From Ardenticatenaceae bacterium (GTDB taxonomy: Bacteria > Chloroflexota > Anaerolineae > Promineifilales > Promineifilaceae), in contig JACKBN010000013.1 in the NCBI GenBank assembly GCA_020634565.1, positions 1-64,000 on the forward strand: a DNA stretch of 64,000 nucleotides. The letters are read 5' to 3'. A program made the position numbers and the translations under genes. Positions 43,045 to 51,067 of this stretch are shown here, piece by piece. How positions within the stretch are numbered: position 1 is the first letter of the stretch; each line of letters starts with the position of its first letter. The notes beneath the pieces were generated by a model, which did no database searches, was not told the DNA's origin, and saw only the letters and a list, made by a program, of their open reading frames with translations.

Positions 43045-43125
43045 TTTGCCACAGAGTTCACAGAGAGCTGAGAGGTGAAGGTTCATTTCTCAGATTTCTC
43101 TTTTCCCTACTTCGGCTGCGCTCAG
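43045..43125. repeat. Dispersed intergenic repeat (cacagag / tcagcacaag type)
   Basis: GCCACAGAGTTCACAGAG and CTTCGGCTGCGCTCAGCACAAG are short segments whose relatives recur at 56570-56655 and 60281-60306. They lie in a spacer without a gene. Confidence 0.45.
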
Positions 43126-43195
43126 CACAAGCCTGTGGCTTTTTCGGATAGCTTCCATAACATTACAAACAGGTTTTTACACAGTACAAAGAGGA

Positions 43196-45259
43196 TTACG
43201 GTAAATTCTGCACGGCCTGAAGAACAGCCGTTGCCTGCCCATTGTTTGGGTTAAACCGGAGCGCCTGAGCCGCGGCTTGCTTAGCCGCTTCGGGCTGATC
43301 TAACTGCCAATAACAAGTGGCCAGCCCCGCATAGGCCGCCGCCGATTCCGGCAGCAGACGCACCGCTTCCTCGTAGTCGGCCAGGGCGACTTCCAGACGG
43401 CCCAGCGCCAGCTCCGCCGCCCCCAAATGGATGTACGCCTCGCCGCTGCTGGCATCCAGCTGCACCGCCCGGCGCAGTAAAGTTGCGGCTTCGGGCACAT
43501 CCCCAGCGGCCAAGCGGGCTCGGCCCCAGGCCACGTAAACCACCGCATGATTCGGTGCCAGATCGAGCGCCTGCTGATACGCGATGTTGGCCCTGCTCAC
43601 ACTGCCAAAACCAAATTTCTGGGACACGGCCGTTTCCAACTCAGCCAAATTCAGCCACAAAAAAGCATCCTGCGGTCGCAGCTGGACGGCCGTTTGCAGC
43701 GCAGCTTCAGCCTGGGTTAACCAGACGGCCGCTTCCGCTGGATTGCGATTGGCTTGCTGCCAAAGCATCTGCCCCAACAGCTGCTGATGCGCCGGTTCAA
43801 CGGGCCAAATGGCCGTTGCTTTTTCCGCCGCAGCAACGGCTTGGCTCACGTCCCCCACCTGAGCCAATCGGTTTGCCTGACGCGCCAGCACATCGGCCCA
43901 CAGCGGACGGCCGTTAAATTGCCAGACGGCCGTTCCCCAGCCCAAAACGAGCACGCCCACCAACGCCCACTGCCAGAACGGCCGTTTTGCCACAAGCGCA
44001 ACGGGGGCAACATCCGGCAAAGTCAAAGCTGTCCCCAAACCCAACAGCAGCCAGGTGAGGGTCGCCGTCGGCGTCACGTCGAAGCTAATCAGGTTATTGA
44101 CCAGATTGGACGTCACCGCCGCCACAATGGCGCACAGCAGCAGTCGCTTTGCGGCTGGCTGCGGCTGGCGCAGCGTCCGCTGCATGGCAAGAAAAAAGAG
44201 AAATAAGAGCAGCGCGAAGGCCAGTAACCCAGGAATCCCGGCTAGCAAAGCCCAATCAAGAAAAACATTGTGGGCGCGGTCCACGAAAAATTCGCGCCCC
44301 TGGTAGTAAACCAGCTCAGGCGGATACACGCGGGGGAAGATGAGTCCCAATGCATCGGCACCGTGTCCCAGAAACGGGCGTTCCCCAATCAACTGCCACG
44401 CCCCCTGCCAGATAGCCAATCGAGCAGCCGGAGAGCCAGCCTGCTGCTGTCCCAGCCACCAAACCGCCAGCGGCCCGCTCAGGCTGAGCAGTCCCACACC
44501 GCTCCAGCCTAGCCCGCGCCAGCGCCAACGCCAGTTCGGCCCCCACCACAGCACAGCAAACAGCAGCAGTGCAACGGCCGTTGCCAACCACGCGCCTCGC
44601 GCCAGCGTCAACCCAATCACGACCAATTCTGCCAGCAGCAACACAAGCCAGGCGCGACGCGCACGCAAAGGCACAGCCATCAGCCCCAAGCCAGCAGTGA
44701 TGGGAATTAACATCGCCAGGTACGCGCCCAAAAAATTGGCACGCCCCAAGGTGGCAAACACGGGCGACCGCGCATCGCTGACAAGTTGGAAAGGATTCCA
44801 ACCCGCCGCCTGCGCCAAACCGAGCAAAACCAACGGCACGCCGGTCAGCGCCACCGCCTGCAAAAGCCATTTCGCCTGCGCCACGGAGCGGAAAAAATCG
44901 GCAGCCAACAGCATGAGCAACAGGTACGTCAACAGCGTCACGGCACCCTGGCTGCGCTCGTAGCTGCCCCACAGGCTCAAGCTGGGATTTACGGCCGTAA
45001 CCGTCGTCACTAACAACACCAGCAGCAAAAGCAGCGCTGGCCCCAGCAGTGGATGGGTCCGCCAGGCGCGCGCTCCCACACGGCGGTTTAGGAGCGCGAT
45101 GGCCACAGCCAATCCAGCCAACAGCCAGACCAGCGTGCGCACCAACAGCACTTTGGGCAGCTCAAACGGCTGCTGGCCCCACAAATTCAGCCAGAGCGGT
45201 GTCAAAATCACAAGAAGCAGCCAGGCAGCATCTTGTGCAGATTTCAGATAGAAATACAC
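43196..45259 (-). CDS. O-antigen ligase-like membrane protein with C-terminal TPR repeats
   Basis: A 687-residue protein. About twelve transmembrane helices occupy residues 10-430 and include the Wzy_C/WaaL periplasmic loop with a DRAHNVFLDW histidine. The last 200 residues contain TPR repeats (AYIHLGAAELALGRLEVALADYEEA, read in segments). Such fusions are usually O-antigen ligases or protein glycosylation oligosaccharyltransferases; the soluble TPR part is predicted outside the membrane. It stands apart from the polysaccharide operon, on the same strand. The start is a GTG with a weak ribosome binding site. Confidence 0.83.
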   Translation of the reverse strand: MYFYLKSAQDAAWLLLVILTPLWLNLWGQQPFELPKVLLVRTLVWLLAGLAVAIALLNRRVGARAWRTHPLLGPALLLLLVLLVTTVTAVNPSLSLWGSYERSQGAVTLLTYLLLMLLAADFFRSVAQAKWLLQAVALTGVPLVLLGLAQAAGWNPFQLVSDARSPVFATLGRANFLGAYLAMLIPITAGLGLMAVPLRARRAWLVLLLAELVVIGLTLARGAWLATAVALLLFAVLWWGPNWRWRWRGLGWSGVGLLSLSGPLAVWWLGQQQAGSPAARLAIWQGAWQLIGERPFLGHGADALGLIFPRVYPPELVYYQGREFFVDRAHNVFLDWALLAGIPGLLAFALLLFLFFLAMQRTLRQPQPAAKRLLLCAIVAAVTSNLVNNLISFDVTPTATLTWLLLGLGTALTLPDVAPVALVAKRPFWQWALVGVLVLGWGTAVWQFNGRPLWADVLARQANRLAQVGDVSQAVAAAEKATAIWPVEPAHQQLLGQMLWQQANRNPAEAAVWLTQAEAALQTAVQLRPQDAFLWLNLAELETAVSQKFGFGSVSRANIAYQQALDLAPNHAVVYVAWGRARLAAGDVPEAATLLRRAVQLDASSGEAYIHLGAAELALGRLEVALADYEEAVRLLPESAAAYAGLATCYWQLDQPEAAKQAAAQALRFNPNNGQATAVLQAVQNLP

Positions 45260-45536
45260 AGTGATAGGCTCGTAATCCCTCTAAATTATGCTATTTATTT
45301 CATATACAAATGAGCGAAAAAATGAATAACTTATATCTGCTTGAGGTGGTTCACAGCAGCAAATGGCTCAACGTGCTGCTAACAAAACGGGTTTAAAATG
45401 TGAGTAGGTGTAGCTCAGTCGATCTGTTTACTAATCCCACTATGCCGCATTAAAAATGCCAAAACTGTAAAAACGGGCACAGTCAAATTATTAAAATCAG
45501 CACCGCACAAACCCCTAAAATATGCAAAGCGATCAT
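45260..45536. other. AT-rich non-coding spacer
   Basis: About 280 bases with no credible gene. A tRNA-like GGTGTAGCTCAGTCG occurs at about 45407-45421, but no T-arm or acceptor stem follows. Confidence 0.4.
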
Positions 45537-45995
45537 TCAATTTGGGGCAGAAAAGTAGCGCTTTAAAGCAGCCAAACGCTTTTGGGTCTCGCGTCTGAGC
45601 AGCCAATTCATGAGGGGTTCCAACAGGGGTGCCAGCAGCCGGGGACGTGCCCGAAAAAAGTAAATATACGTCACGCGGGAACGATTTCCATCTAACGGTT
45701 CGTGGCGGATAGTCGCGGCAAACTGGTCAAAAAAGGGGGGATGGTTGGTCAGCGAAACGGCCGCTACCCGCCCCGGCTCAAAGGAAATATATTCCGTCTC
45801 CAGCGGCAAAAACAGCCCGCGCCAGGTGCCCACACACAAGGAACGCACCCCCACGCCAGCTTCCGCCGCGTTATCCAGCAAAACCGCCTTGCTCAGCAGC
45901 GTATCCCACTCCAGGCGACGGCCGTAATCGTGAATGAGGTTAAATACGGCCGTACAGCTTGCCCCCACTTCCACCGATACTGACGCTCTAGGCAT
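45537..45995 (-). CDS. SRPBCC (polyketide cyclase/START-like) protein, second of two
   Basis: A 152-residue helix-grip protein of the SRPBCC superfamily, which binds hydrophobic ligands in a cavity. The segments VSVEVGASCTAVFNLIHDYGRRLEWDTLL and ETEYISFEPGRVAAV, read in parts, match the fold. MPRASV at 45995 is the likely start, overlapping the previous SRPBCC gene by eight bases; the open frame upstream is in that gene's shadow. Function unknown. Confidence 0.72.
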   Translation of the reverse strand: MPRASVSVEVGASCTAVFNLIHDYGRRLEWDTLLSKAVLLDNAAEAGVGVRSLCVGTWRGLFLPLETEYISFEPGRVAAVSLTNHPPFFDQFAATIRHEPLDGNRSRVTYIYFFRARPRLLAPLLEPLMNWLLRRETQKRLAALKRYFSAPN

Positions 45996-46503
45996 GGGTC
46001 GCGTCCCGTTCCGCATTGGCTTTAATGCCACGCAGCAGGTAGCGCTGAAATAAATCCAGCACCAACCGCACCGGCACATACAAGCACCAGCCCCAAAAGC
46101 CGCGCAGCGCATACTCGCTGGCCAATGTCAGCCGCACCCCGTTCTCGCCGGACACCAGACGGTACGAACCGGATGTCATCTGGAATGGCCCGTCAGACAA
46201 ATCCAGCAGGTAGCCCACGCGAAAGCCAGATTCAGTCTGGAAAGTGAAATCGTATTGAGCATGTGGCTGCCAAACGATGATTTCTTGGGTGAAAGTACGG
46301 CCGTTATCAAAATACGCCACCCGCTTGCCACCCACCCCGGACTTCGTGATTTCCGCGCGCAGCGGCTTGGGGATGCCCAACAACACAAAGTAAGCCGGAT
46401 GGCGAAACGAGGCAATGTCCACCTCAGTAACGTGCCGCCACACAATTTCCGGCGATGCGTGAATGTGGGTTCCATGCTCAATGTAATGCCGCATTTTTGT
46501 CAT
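45988..46503 (-). CDS. SRPBCC-family protein, first of two
   Basis: A 171-residue SRPBCC protein with the usual opening (HGTHIHASPEIVWRHVTEVD) and strand WQPHAQYDFTFQTESGF. The C-terminal helix (LRGFWGWCLYVPVRLVLDLFQRYL) is unusually hydrophobic and may contact the membrane. A paralogous gene follows it at once, making a tandem pair. Ligand unknown. Confidence 0.74.
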   Translation of the reverse strand: MTKMRHYIEHGTHIHASPEIVWRHVTEVDIASFRHPAYFVLLGIPKPLRAEITKSGVGGKRVAYFDNGRTFTQEIIVWQPHAQYDFTFQTESGFRVGYLLDLSDGPFQMTSGSYRLVSGENGVRLTLASEYALRGFWGWCLYVPVRLVLDLFQRYLLRGIKANAERDATHA

Positions 46504-46512
46504 CCAACCAAT

Positions 46513-47667
46513 CTATTGGGCCGCTTCGCTGGCCGCCAGGCGCGCCTTAACAAAAAGACCAATGATCAGCGCCACGAAACTAAAGCTCGCCACCAGCCCC
46601 ATAATCGCCCGCTCGCCCACCAGCGGCACAAGCTGCGCCACCATTGCTGGAATCAGCGTACCGCCGGTCAGCCCGCTGGCCATAATGTACGCCGTGCCGC
46701 TAGAAGAAGACGCAAACACTTTATTGAACCAGTTAAAGCAGTTGGGGAAATAAATGCCAATGGCCGCGCCCAACAACACAATCATCACGGGGGCAATCAA
46801 AACCACATTGGCGGCCAGCAACAAAAGCGTCGTCAGCAGCAAGCTGCCCATCACAATGTGAGATGATTTGACGCGCAAACTAATCGGCACGATCGACAAT
46901 CGACCCAGCATAAACAACAGAAAAAAGAGTGAGGTGGCCGTGGTAGCCCCTTCCAGCGACACCCCAATAGCCACAAGATACGTCGCCGCGTACCCGACCG
47001 TTGTGGCTTCCACACCCACACCCAGCGCCAACAGCACAATAAATGCCAAAAAAGCGGCGCGGCGATTCCCTGGGCGTGGTGCATTAGGATCGGCCTTGGG
47101 CAGCCGGTCATCCATCATAAACCCGAGGGGCAGCAATACGGTAATAACCCCCGCCAGCACAAAAAACGGCATCCCCCCGCGCGCAAAATCCACCAGAAAT
47201 AGCAGCGGACTCAACATCGCGCCAATGCCAAAAACCGCGTTGAGCAAATTCACCATCGCCGGGCTGCGATGGCCGAAGCCCACCGCATACAAACTGTTAA
47301 TGCCCAACGCCAGCCCGCCAAAGCCAATGCCAATAACCAGCCCGCCCACCAGCGCCAATGCCCAGCTCATCTCTGCCCCGATGCACAACGCCCCCGCCAG
47401 CATCAGCGCTAAAGAGATGCCCACGCGCCAGCGAGCCAGCGGTAGCCGGGCCAGCGGCACGCCGCTCAAAATACCGATAATCGCCCCGGCGCTGTGAGCA
47501 CTCACAATCAGGCCCGCCGCCCCGGGCTGCAGGGCAAATCGTTCGGTGAAATGAGGCAACGCGGGGCCATACATTGCCTGCGAAGCGCCAATCACGGCAA
47601 AGCTAAGCAATCCTGTGGCCGTCGTCAGCGGCGACAACCGCCGCGAGGTTAAAATTGAATCTTCCAT
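46513..47667 (-). CDS. Major facilitator superfamily transporter
   Basis: A 384-residue MFS protein with twelve predicted helices. The loop after helix 2 has a weak family motif (GVPLARLPLARWRVG). It resembles the sugar or drug efflux type and has no diagnostic substrate residues. A fairly long hairpin lies upstream, ahead of the start at 47667; Shine-Dalgarno is weak. The frame remains open to 47739, but the extra residues look like spacer DNA. Confidence 0.8.
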   Translation of the reverse strand: MEDSILTSRRLSPLTTATGLLSFAVIGASQAMYGPALPHFTERFALQPGAAGLIVSAHSAGAIIGILSGVPLARLPLARWRVGISLALMLAGALCIGAEMSWALALVGGLVIGIGFGGLALGINSLYAVGFGHRSPAMVNLLNAVFGIGAMLSPLLFLVDFARGGMPFFVLAGVITVLLPLGFMMDDRLPKADPNAPRPGNRRAAFLAFIVLLALGVGVEATTVGYAATYLVAIGVSLEGATTATSLFFLLFMLGRLSIVPISLRVKSSHIVMGSLLLTTLLLLAANVVLIAPVMIVLLGAAIGIYFPNCFNWFNKVFASSSSGTAYIMASGLTGGTLIPAMVAQLVPLVGERAIMGLVASFSFVALIIGLFVKARLAASEAAQ

Positions 47668-47727
47668 GGTAAATAAAACGGCAGCCCCAACAACGGTGGC
47701 TGCCTTCCTTTGTGATTTAGGAATTAC

Positions 47728-47806
47728 GTAATTGCGCAAAAGATTGGACCAATTTAATCAAAGCGCATGCAGATAGTTCTCGGCTGAAATTGGTCCAATC
47801 TGCCTT
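47728..47806. repeat. Inverted repeat with the ATTGGACCAATTT arm
   Basis: AGATTGGACCAATTT and AAATTGGTCCAATCT, 15-base perfect arms separated by about 40 bases, in the spacer before the MFS gene. The arms resemble those of the hairpin at 29411-29444. Confidence 0.6.
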
Positions 47807-47833
47807 CCTCATGTAATTGAAAAGTTGTCAGCG

Positions 47834-47864
47834 GGTGCGACGCACTTTAAAAGTGCGTCGCACC
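47834..47864. terminator. 15-base perfect palindrome after the aldo/keto reductase gene
   Basis: GGTGCGACGCACTTT, one base, then its complement, followed by TTTTTT on the plus strand and preceded by it on the minus strand. It lies ten bases beyond the aldo/keto reductase stop and could end that transcript, although its U-tract is on the opposite strand. Confidence 0.6.
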
Positions 47865-47873
47865 TTTTTTACA

Positions 47874-48872
47874 CTATTGGAAGTCCATCGGCTGCGGTTT
47901 GTTGTCAAGAACAGCCTCGATTTTCTCCATGACGTCGTCGGTAAGCTGCGGCACCAAATCCAGCGCCTTCATGTTTTCTTCCACCTGCGACACTTTGGAT
48001 GCGCCGGTGATCACGGTACTCACGTTCGGGTTCTTCAAGCACCAAGCGATGGCCAGCTTCGGCATCGTGGTGTTAAGCTCTTCCGCAATCGGCACCAGTT
48101 CCTTGACGGATTGCAGCCGCTTTTGCCCTTCTTCGCTTTCCAGCATTTTGCGCAGCCATTCGTAGCCGGGCAGGTTCATGCGGGAATCTTCGGGGATGCC
48201 GTTGTTGTACTTGCCGGTGAGCAAGCCAGAAGCCAGCGGCGACCAGATGGTGGTGCCCAGGCCGATTTTGTCATAGAGACGGCCGTATTCCACTTCAAAG
48301 CGGTAGCGATGGAACATGTGGTACTGTGGCTGCTCCATCGTCGGCGGGATCAGGTTGTACTGCCGCGCCACGCTGTGCGCTTCCATCAACTGCTGCGCCG
48401 ACCATTCCGACGTGCCCCAGTAAAACACCTTGCCCTGCTCGATGAGCGTGTTCATGCTGCGCACCACCTCTTCCATCGGCACTTCCGGGTCGGGGCGATG
48501 GCAGAAATAGAGGTCCAGGTAATCCACCTGCAACCGCTCCAGCGCCTGGTGACACGCCTCGATGATGTGCTTGCGGCTCAAGCCATGCTGCGTCGGTTTG
48601 GGGTCTCTGACCCTGCCCCACATCACTTTACTGGAAACGATATAGCTATCTCGGTCCCAGCCCAGCTTCTGCAGCGCCTTGCCCATAATTTCTTCCGATT
48701 TGCCGTGCGCATACACTTCCGCGTTGTCGAAGAAGTTAACGCCTGCATCGTAAGCGGTTTTCATCATGTCGGCTGCCAAATCCACATCTGCCTGGGTGCT
48801 AAACGTCACCCAAGACCCAAATGACAATGCACTGACCTTCAGGCCAGATTTTCCTAGTCTGCGATATTCCAT
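47874..48872 (-). CDS. Aldo/keto reductase, Kv-beta-like
   Basis: A 332-residue NADPH-dependent reductase with a TIM barrel. The catalytic tetrad is visible: Asp and Tyr in NFFDNAEVYAHGKSE, Lys in VSSKVMWG and His in YFCHRPD. GTSEWSAQQLMEA and GASKVSQVEENM fit the cofactor-binding part. It is most similar to voltage-gated potassium channel beta subunits and YghZ-like reductases. AGGAGCAAAAA precedes the ATG. It stands alone and probably detoxifies aldehydes. Confidence 0.9.
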   Translation of the reverse strand: MEYRRLGKSGLKVSALSFGSWVTFSTQADVDLAADMMKTAYDAGVNFFDNAEVYAHGKSEEIMGKALQKLGWDRDSYIVSSKVMWGRVRDPKPTQHGLSRKHIIEACHQALERLQVDYLDLYFCHRPDPEVPMEEVVRSMNTLIEQGKVFYWGTSEWSAQQLMEAHSVARQYNLIPPTMEQPQYHMFHRYRFEVEYGRLYDKIGLGTTIWSPLASGLLTGKYNNGIPEDSRMNLPGYEWLRKMLESEEGQKRLQSVKELVPIAEELNTTMPKLAIAWCLKNPNVSTVITGASKVSQVEENMKALDLVPQLTDDVMEKIEAVLDNKPQPMDFQ

Positions 48873-49093
48873 TTTTTGCTCCTAATCTGTCGGTCAAATT
48901 CAAAAATTGACCAGTGGATACATTAACACTGAGTTTACCGGACGTGGCACAAAAAATCACCACAAATGGCCCACATTTCCCCGGAAACTCATCAACAGAT
49001 CAGCCCACTTGTCAACTAGCCGGATGGCTTTAGCCTCCGGCGGAATCTTTTTGACGGCCGTTTCTGCCACAGGTAAAATCGCCCCAACATACT

Positions 49094-49123
49094 GCCCCGC
49101 AACGCTTGTGCGGGGCTTTTTTT
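49094..49123 (+). terminator. Orphan Rho-independent terminator
   Basis: GCCCCGC-AACGCTTGT-GCGGGGC followed by TTTTTTT. No plus-strand gene lies upstream, so it must end an unannotated transcript or attenuate the ABC transporter gene 73 bases downstream. Confidence 0.75.
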
Positions 49124-49143
49124 GTCGGAAAATGGCTAACCAG

Positions 49144-49177
49144 AGGTGCCAGTCACTTCCAAAAGTGACTGGCACCT
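49144..49177 (+). repeat. Hairpin directly before the ABC transporter start
   Basis: AGGTGCCAGTCACTT and AAGTGACTGGCACCT, perfect over 15 bases with a 4-base loop, ending 18 bases before the start at 49196. No Shine-Dalgarno lies between them. Confidence 0.65.
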
Positions 49178-49195
49178 GGACACCTGCAAAACGCC

Positions 49196-50994
49196 ATGCT
49201 GCAAAAGATCAACCTGCCCATCAAACCATACTGGGATTTGCTAGCCAACTACCTCAAACCGCAAAAAAAGACGGTGCTCTGGCTGGCGCTTTTGCTGCTA
49301 GTAAGCATCGGTTTGCAGCTGGCGAACCCACAAATCGTGAAATATTTCATCGACACCGCTAGCGAACCAGTTTCCAGTGGAACGGCCGCTTTTCAGCAAG
49401 GTCTCAACAATCTCCTGGGCGCGGCGGCCCTGTTCATGGGTGTAGCCATCGTGCGACAGGTGATTGCGTTAACGGCCGTTTACGTCGGTGAAAATGTCGC
49501 CTGGACCGCCACCAATGCTCTGCGCGCCGACCTGGCATTGCACTGCCTGCGGCTGGACATGGCCTTCCACAAGCAGCACAAGCCAGGCGAGCTGATCGAG
49601 CGCGTCGATGGCGACGTGAACAAACTGGCCAACTTCTTCTCCCAGCTGTTCATCCAGCTCACCAGCAACGTCCTGCTGCTCGTCGGCGTGATTGTGCTGC
49701 TGTGGCTGGTGGATTGGCGCGTGGGGGTGTCGATTACGGCCGTTTCCCTCTCGGCGTGCTGGCGTTGAACTATTTGCGCACCCTCACCGTGCCCCGCTGG
49801 GAAGCGCTGCGCCAGACCGAAGCGGACCTGTTCGGCTTTCCTCGAAGAGTGGCTCACCGGCATGGAAACGATTCGCACCGCTGGCGGCGAACCGTACGTG
49901 CTGCAAAAATGCTGCGCCTGGGGCGCGAACGCTGGCAGCGGATGCGCAGCGCCATTAAAGTCAACGTCTTCGTCTGGAATTTGCCGTTGGGCGTCTTCAC
50001 CCTGGCCTACATCGCCGCCCACATTTTTGGCACCACGCTTTTCCGCGATGGGGCGCTGAGCATCGGCGGCATCTACCTCATTTTTTACTACATCGACGTC
50101 ATCAAAGAGCCGCTGTGGAGCATCAACCGCCAAATTGAGGATTTGCAAAAAGCGGCCGCCAGCATCCGCCGCATCATGATGCTGCAAGCGGAGCAGCCCA
50201 CCATGCTCGATGGTCCGGGCGTGGACGTGCCTGCGGGGGCAACGGCCGTTACCTTCGATCACGTCTCCTTTTTCTACGCCGACGATCCAGACACGATGAT
50301 TTTGCAAGATTTGGATTTCCGGTTGGAACCGGGCACGGTGCTGGGCTTGCTGGGCCGCACCGGCAGCGGCAAATCCACCCTCACCAAGCTGCTCTTCCGC
50401 TTCTACGACCCCACCGACGGCGCGATTTTGCTGGGCAGCGGTGACAATCGCTTCGATTTGCGCGACGCGCGGCAGGCGGAACTGCGCCGCCACATCGGGC
50501 TGGTGACGCAGGAGGTGCAGCTGTTCCACGCCAGCGTGCGCGACAATCTGACCCTGTTCGATGCCACCATCAGCGACGCCCAAATTTTGGCGGTGTTGGA
50601 CGATCTGGGCCTGATGCCCTGGCTGAACAGCCTGCCCAACGGCCTGGATTCGCCGCTGCAAGCGGACGCCAGCCTCAGCGCCGGGGAAGCCCAACTCTTG
50701 GCCTTCGTCCGCGTCTTCCTGGCCGATCCGGGGCTGGTGATTATGGATGAGGCGTCGTCCCGGCTGGACCCGGTGACGGAGATGAAGATCGAGCAGGCGA
50801 TCGACAAGCTGCTGGCCAACCGCACCGGCATCATCGTGGCCCACCGGCTGGCCACCGTCCAGCGCGCCGACGAGATTATGATTTTGGGGGATGGTTGCAT
50901 TGTGGAATACGGCCGTCGCACCCAACTCGCCGCCGACCCCAATTCCCAATTCGCCCAGCTGCTGGTGACGGGGTTGGAGGAGGCGATTTCTTGA
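49196..50994 (+). pseudogene. ABC transporter half, permease and ATPase fused, broken by three single-base indels
   Basis: About 600 residues, with one membrane domain (residues 1-320) and one ATPase domain (Walker A GRTGSGKST, an SAGEAQLLAF signature variant, Walker B LVIMDEASSRLDP, FIVAHRL-like switch). The reading frame breaks near the TTT at 49743-49745 (one T too few), near 49837-49839 (one T too many) and near the AAAAA run at 49905-49909 (one A too few). Correcting all three restores a normal sequence with VFPLGVLALNY, LEEWLTGMETIRTAGG and QKMLRLGRERW. The cluster of homopolymer errors suggests sequencing error more than decay. It pairs with the next gene as a likely heterodimer. Confidence 0.75.
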
Positions 50995-50997
50995 GTG

Positions 50998-51055
50998 GAG
51001 ATTAGAGATTGGAGATTGGAGACTAAAAATCTCTAATCTCCAGTCTCCAATCTCC
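50998..51055. repeat. Palindromic GGAGATTGGAGATT repeat, intergenic copy
   Basis: Built from GGAGATTNGAGAT units facing their complements: GAGATTAGAGATT with AATCTCTAATCTC (13 bases), and GGAGATTGGAGACT (51011-51024) with AGTCTCCAATCTCC (51042-51055). It fills the spacer between the two ABC genes and leaves no Shine-Dalgarno before the second. A related copy lies inside the second gene. Confidence 0.85.
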
Positions 51056-51067
51056 TTTACGAAAACC

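Larger units (their letters stand above)
48873..49195. other. Spacer with terminator and hairpins before the ABC transporter
   Basis: About 320 bases with no gene but much structure: a bulged stem at about 49018-49040 (GCCGGATGGC / GCCTCCGGC), an intrinsic terminator at 49094-49123 on the plus strand, and a 15-base hairpin at 49144-49177. A short RNA ending at 49123 or an attenuator for the ABC gene are possible. Confidence 0.5.

Noticed and set aside
45404..45440. tRNA-like segment GGTGTAGCTCAGTCG
   Set aside because: Only the D-arm-like part is present; no anticodon stem, T-arm or acceptor complement follows.
45415..45606. Short minus-strand frame overlapping the end of the SRPBCC gene
   Set aside because: Overlaps a supported gene and has no ribosome binding site or recognisable domain.
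48907..49362. Plus-strand open frame of about 150 codons before the ABC transporter
   Set aside because: Contains a strong terminator and hairpins, and has no plausible start signal or family resemblance.
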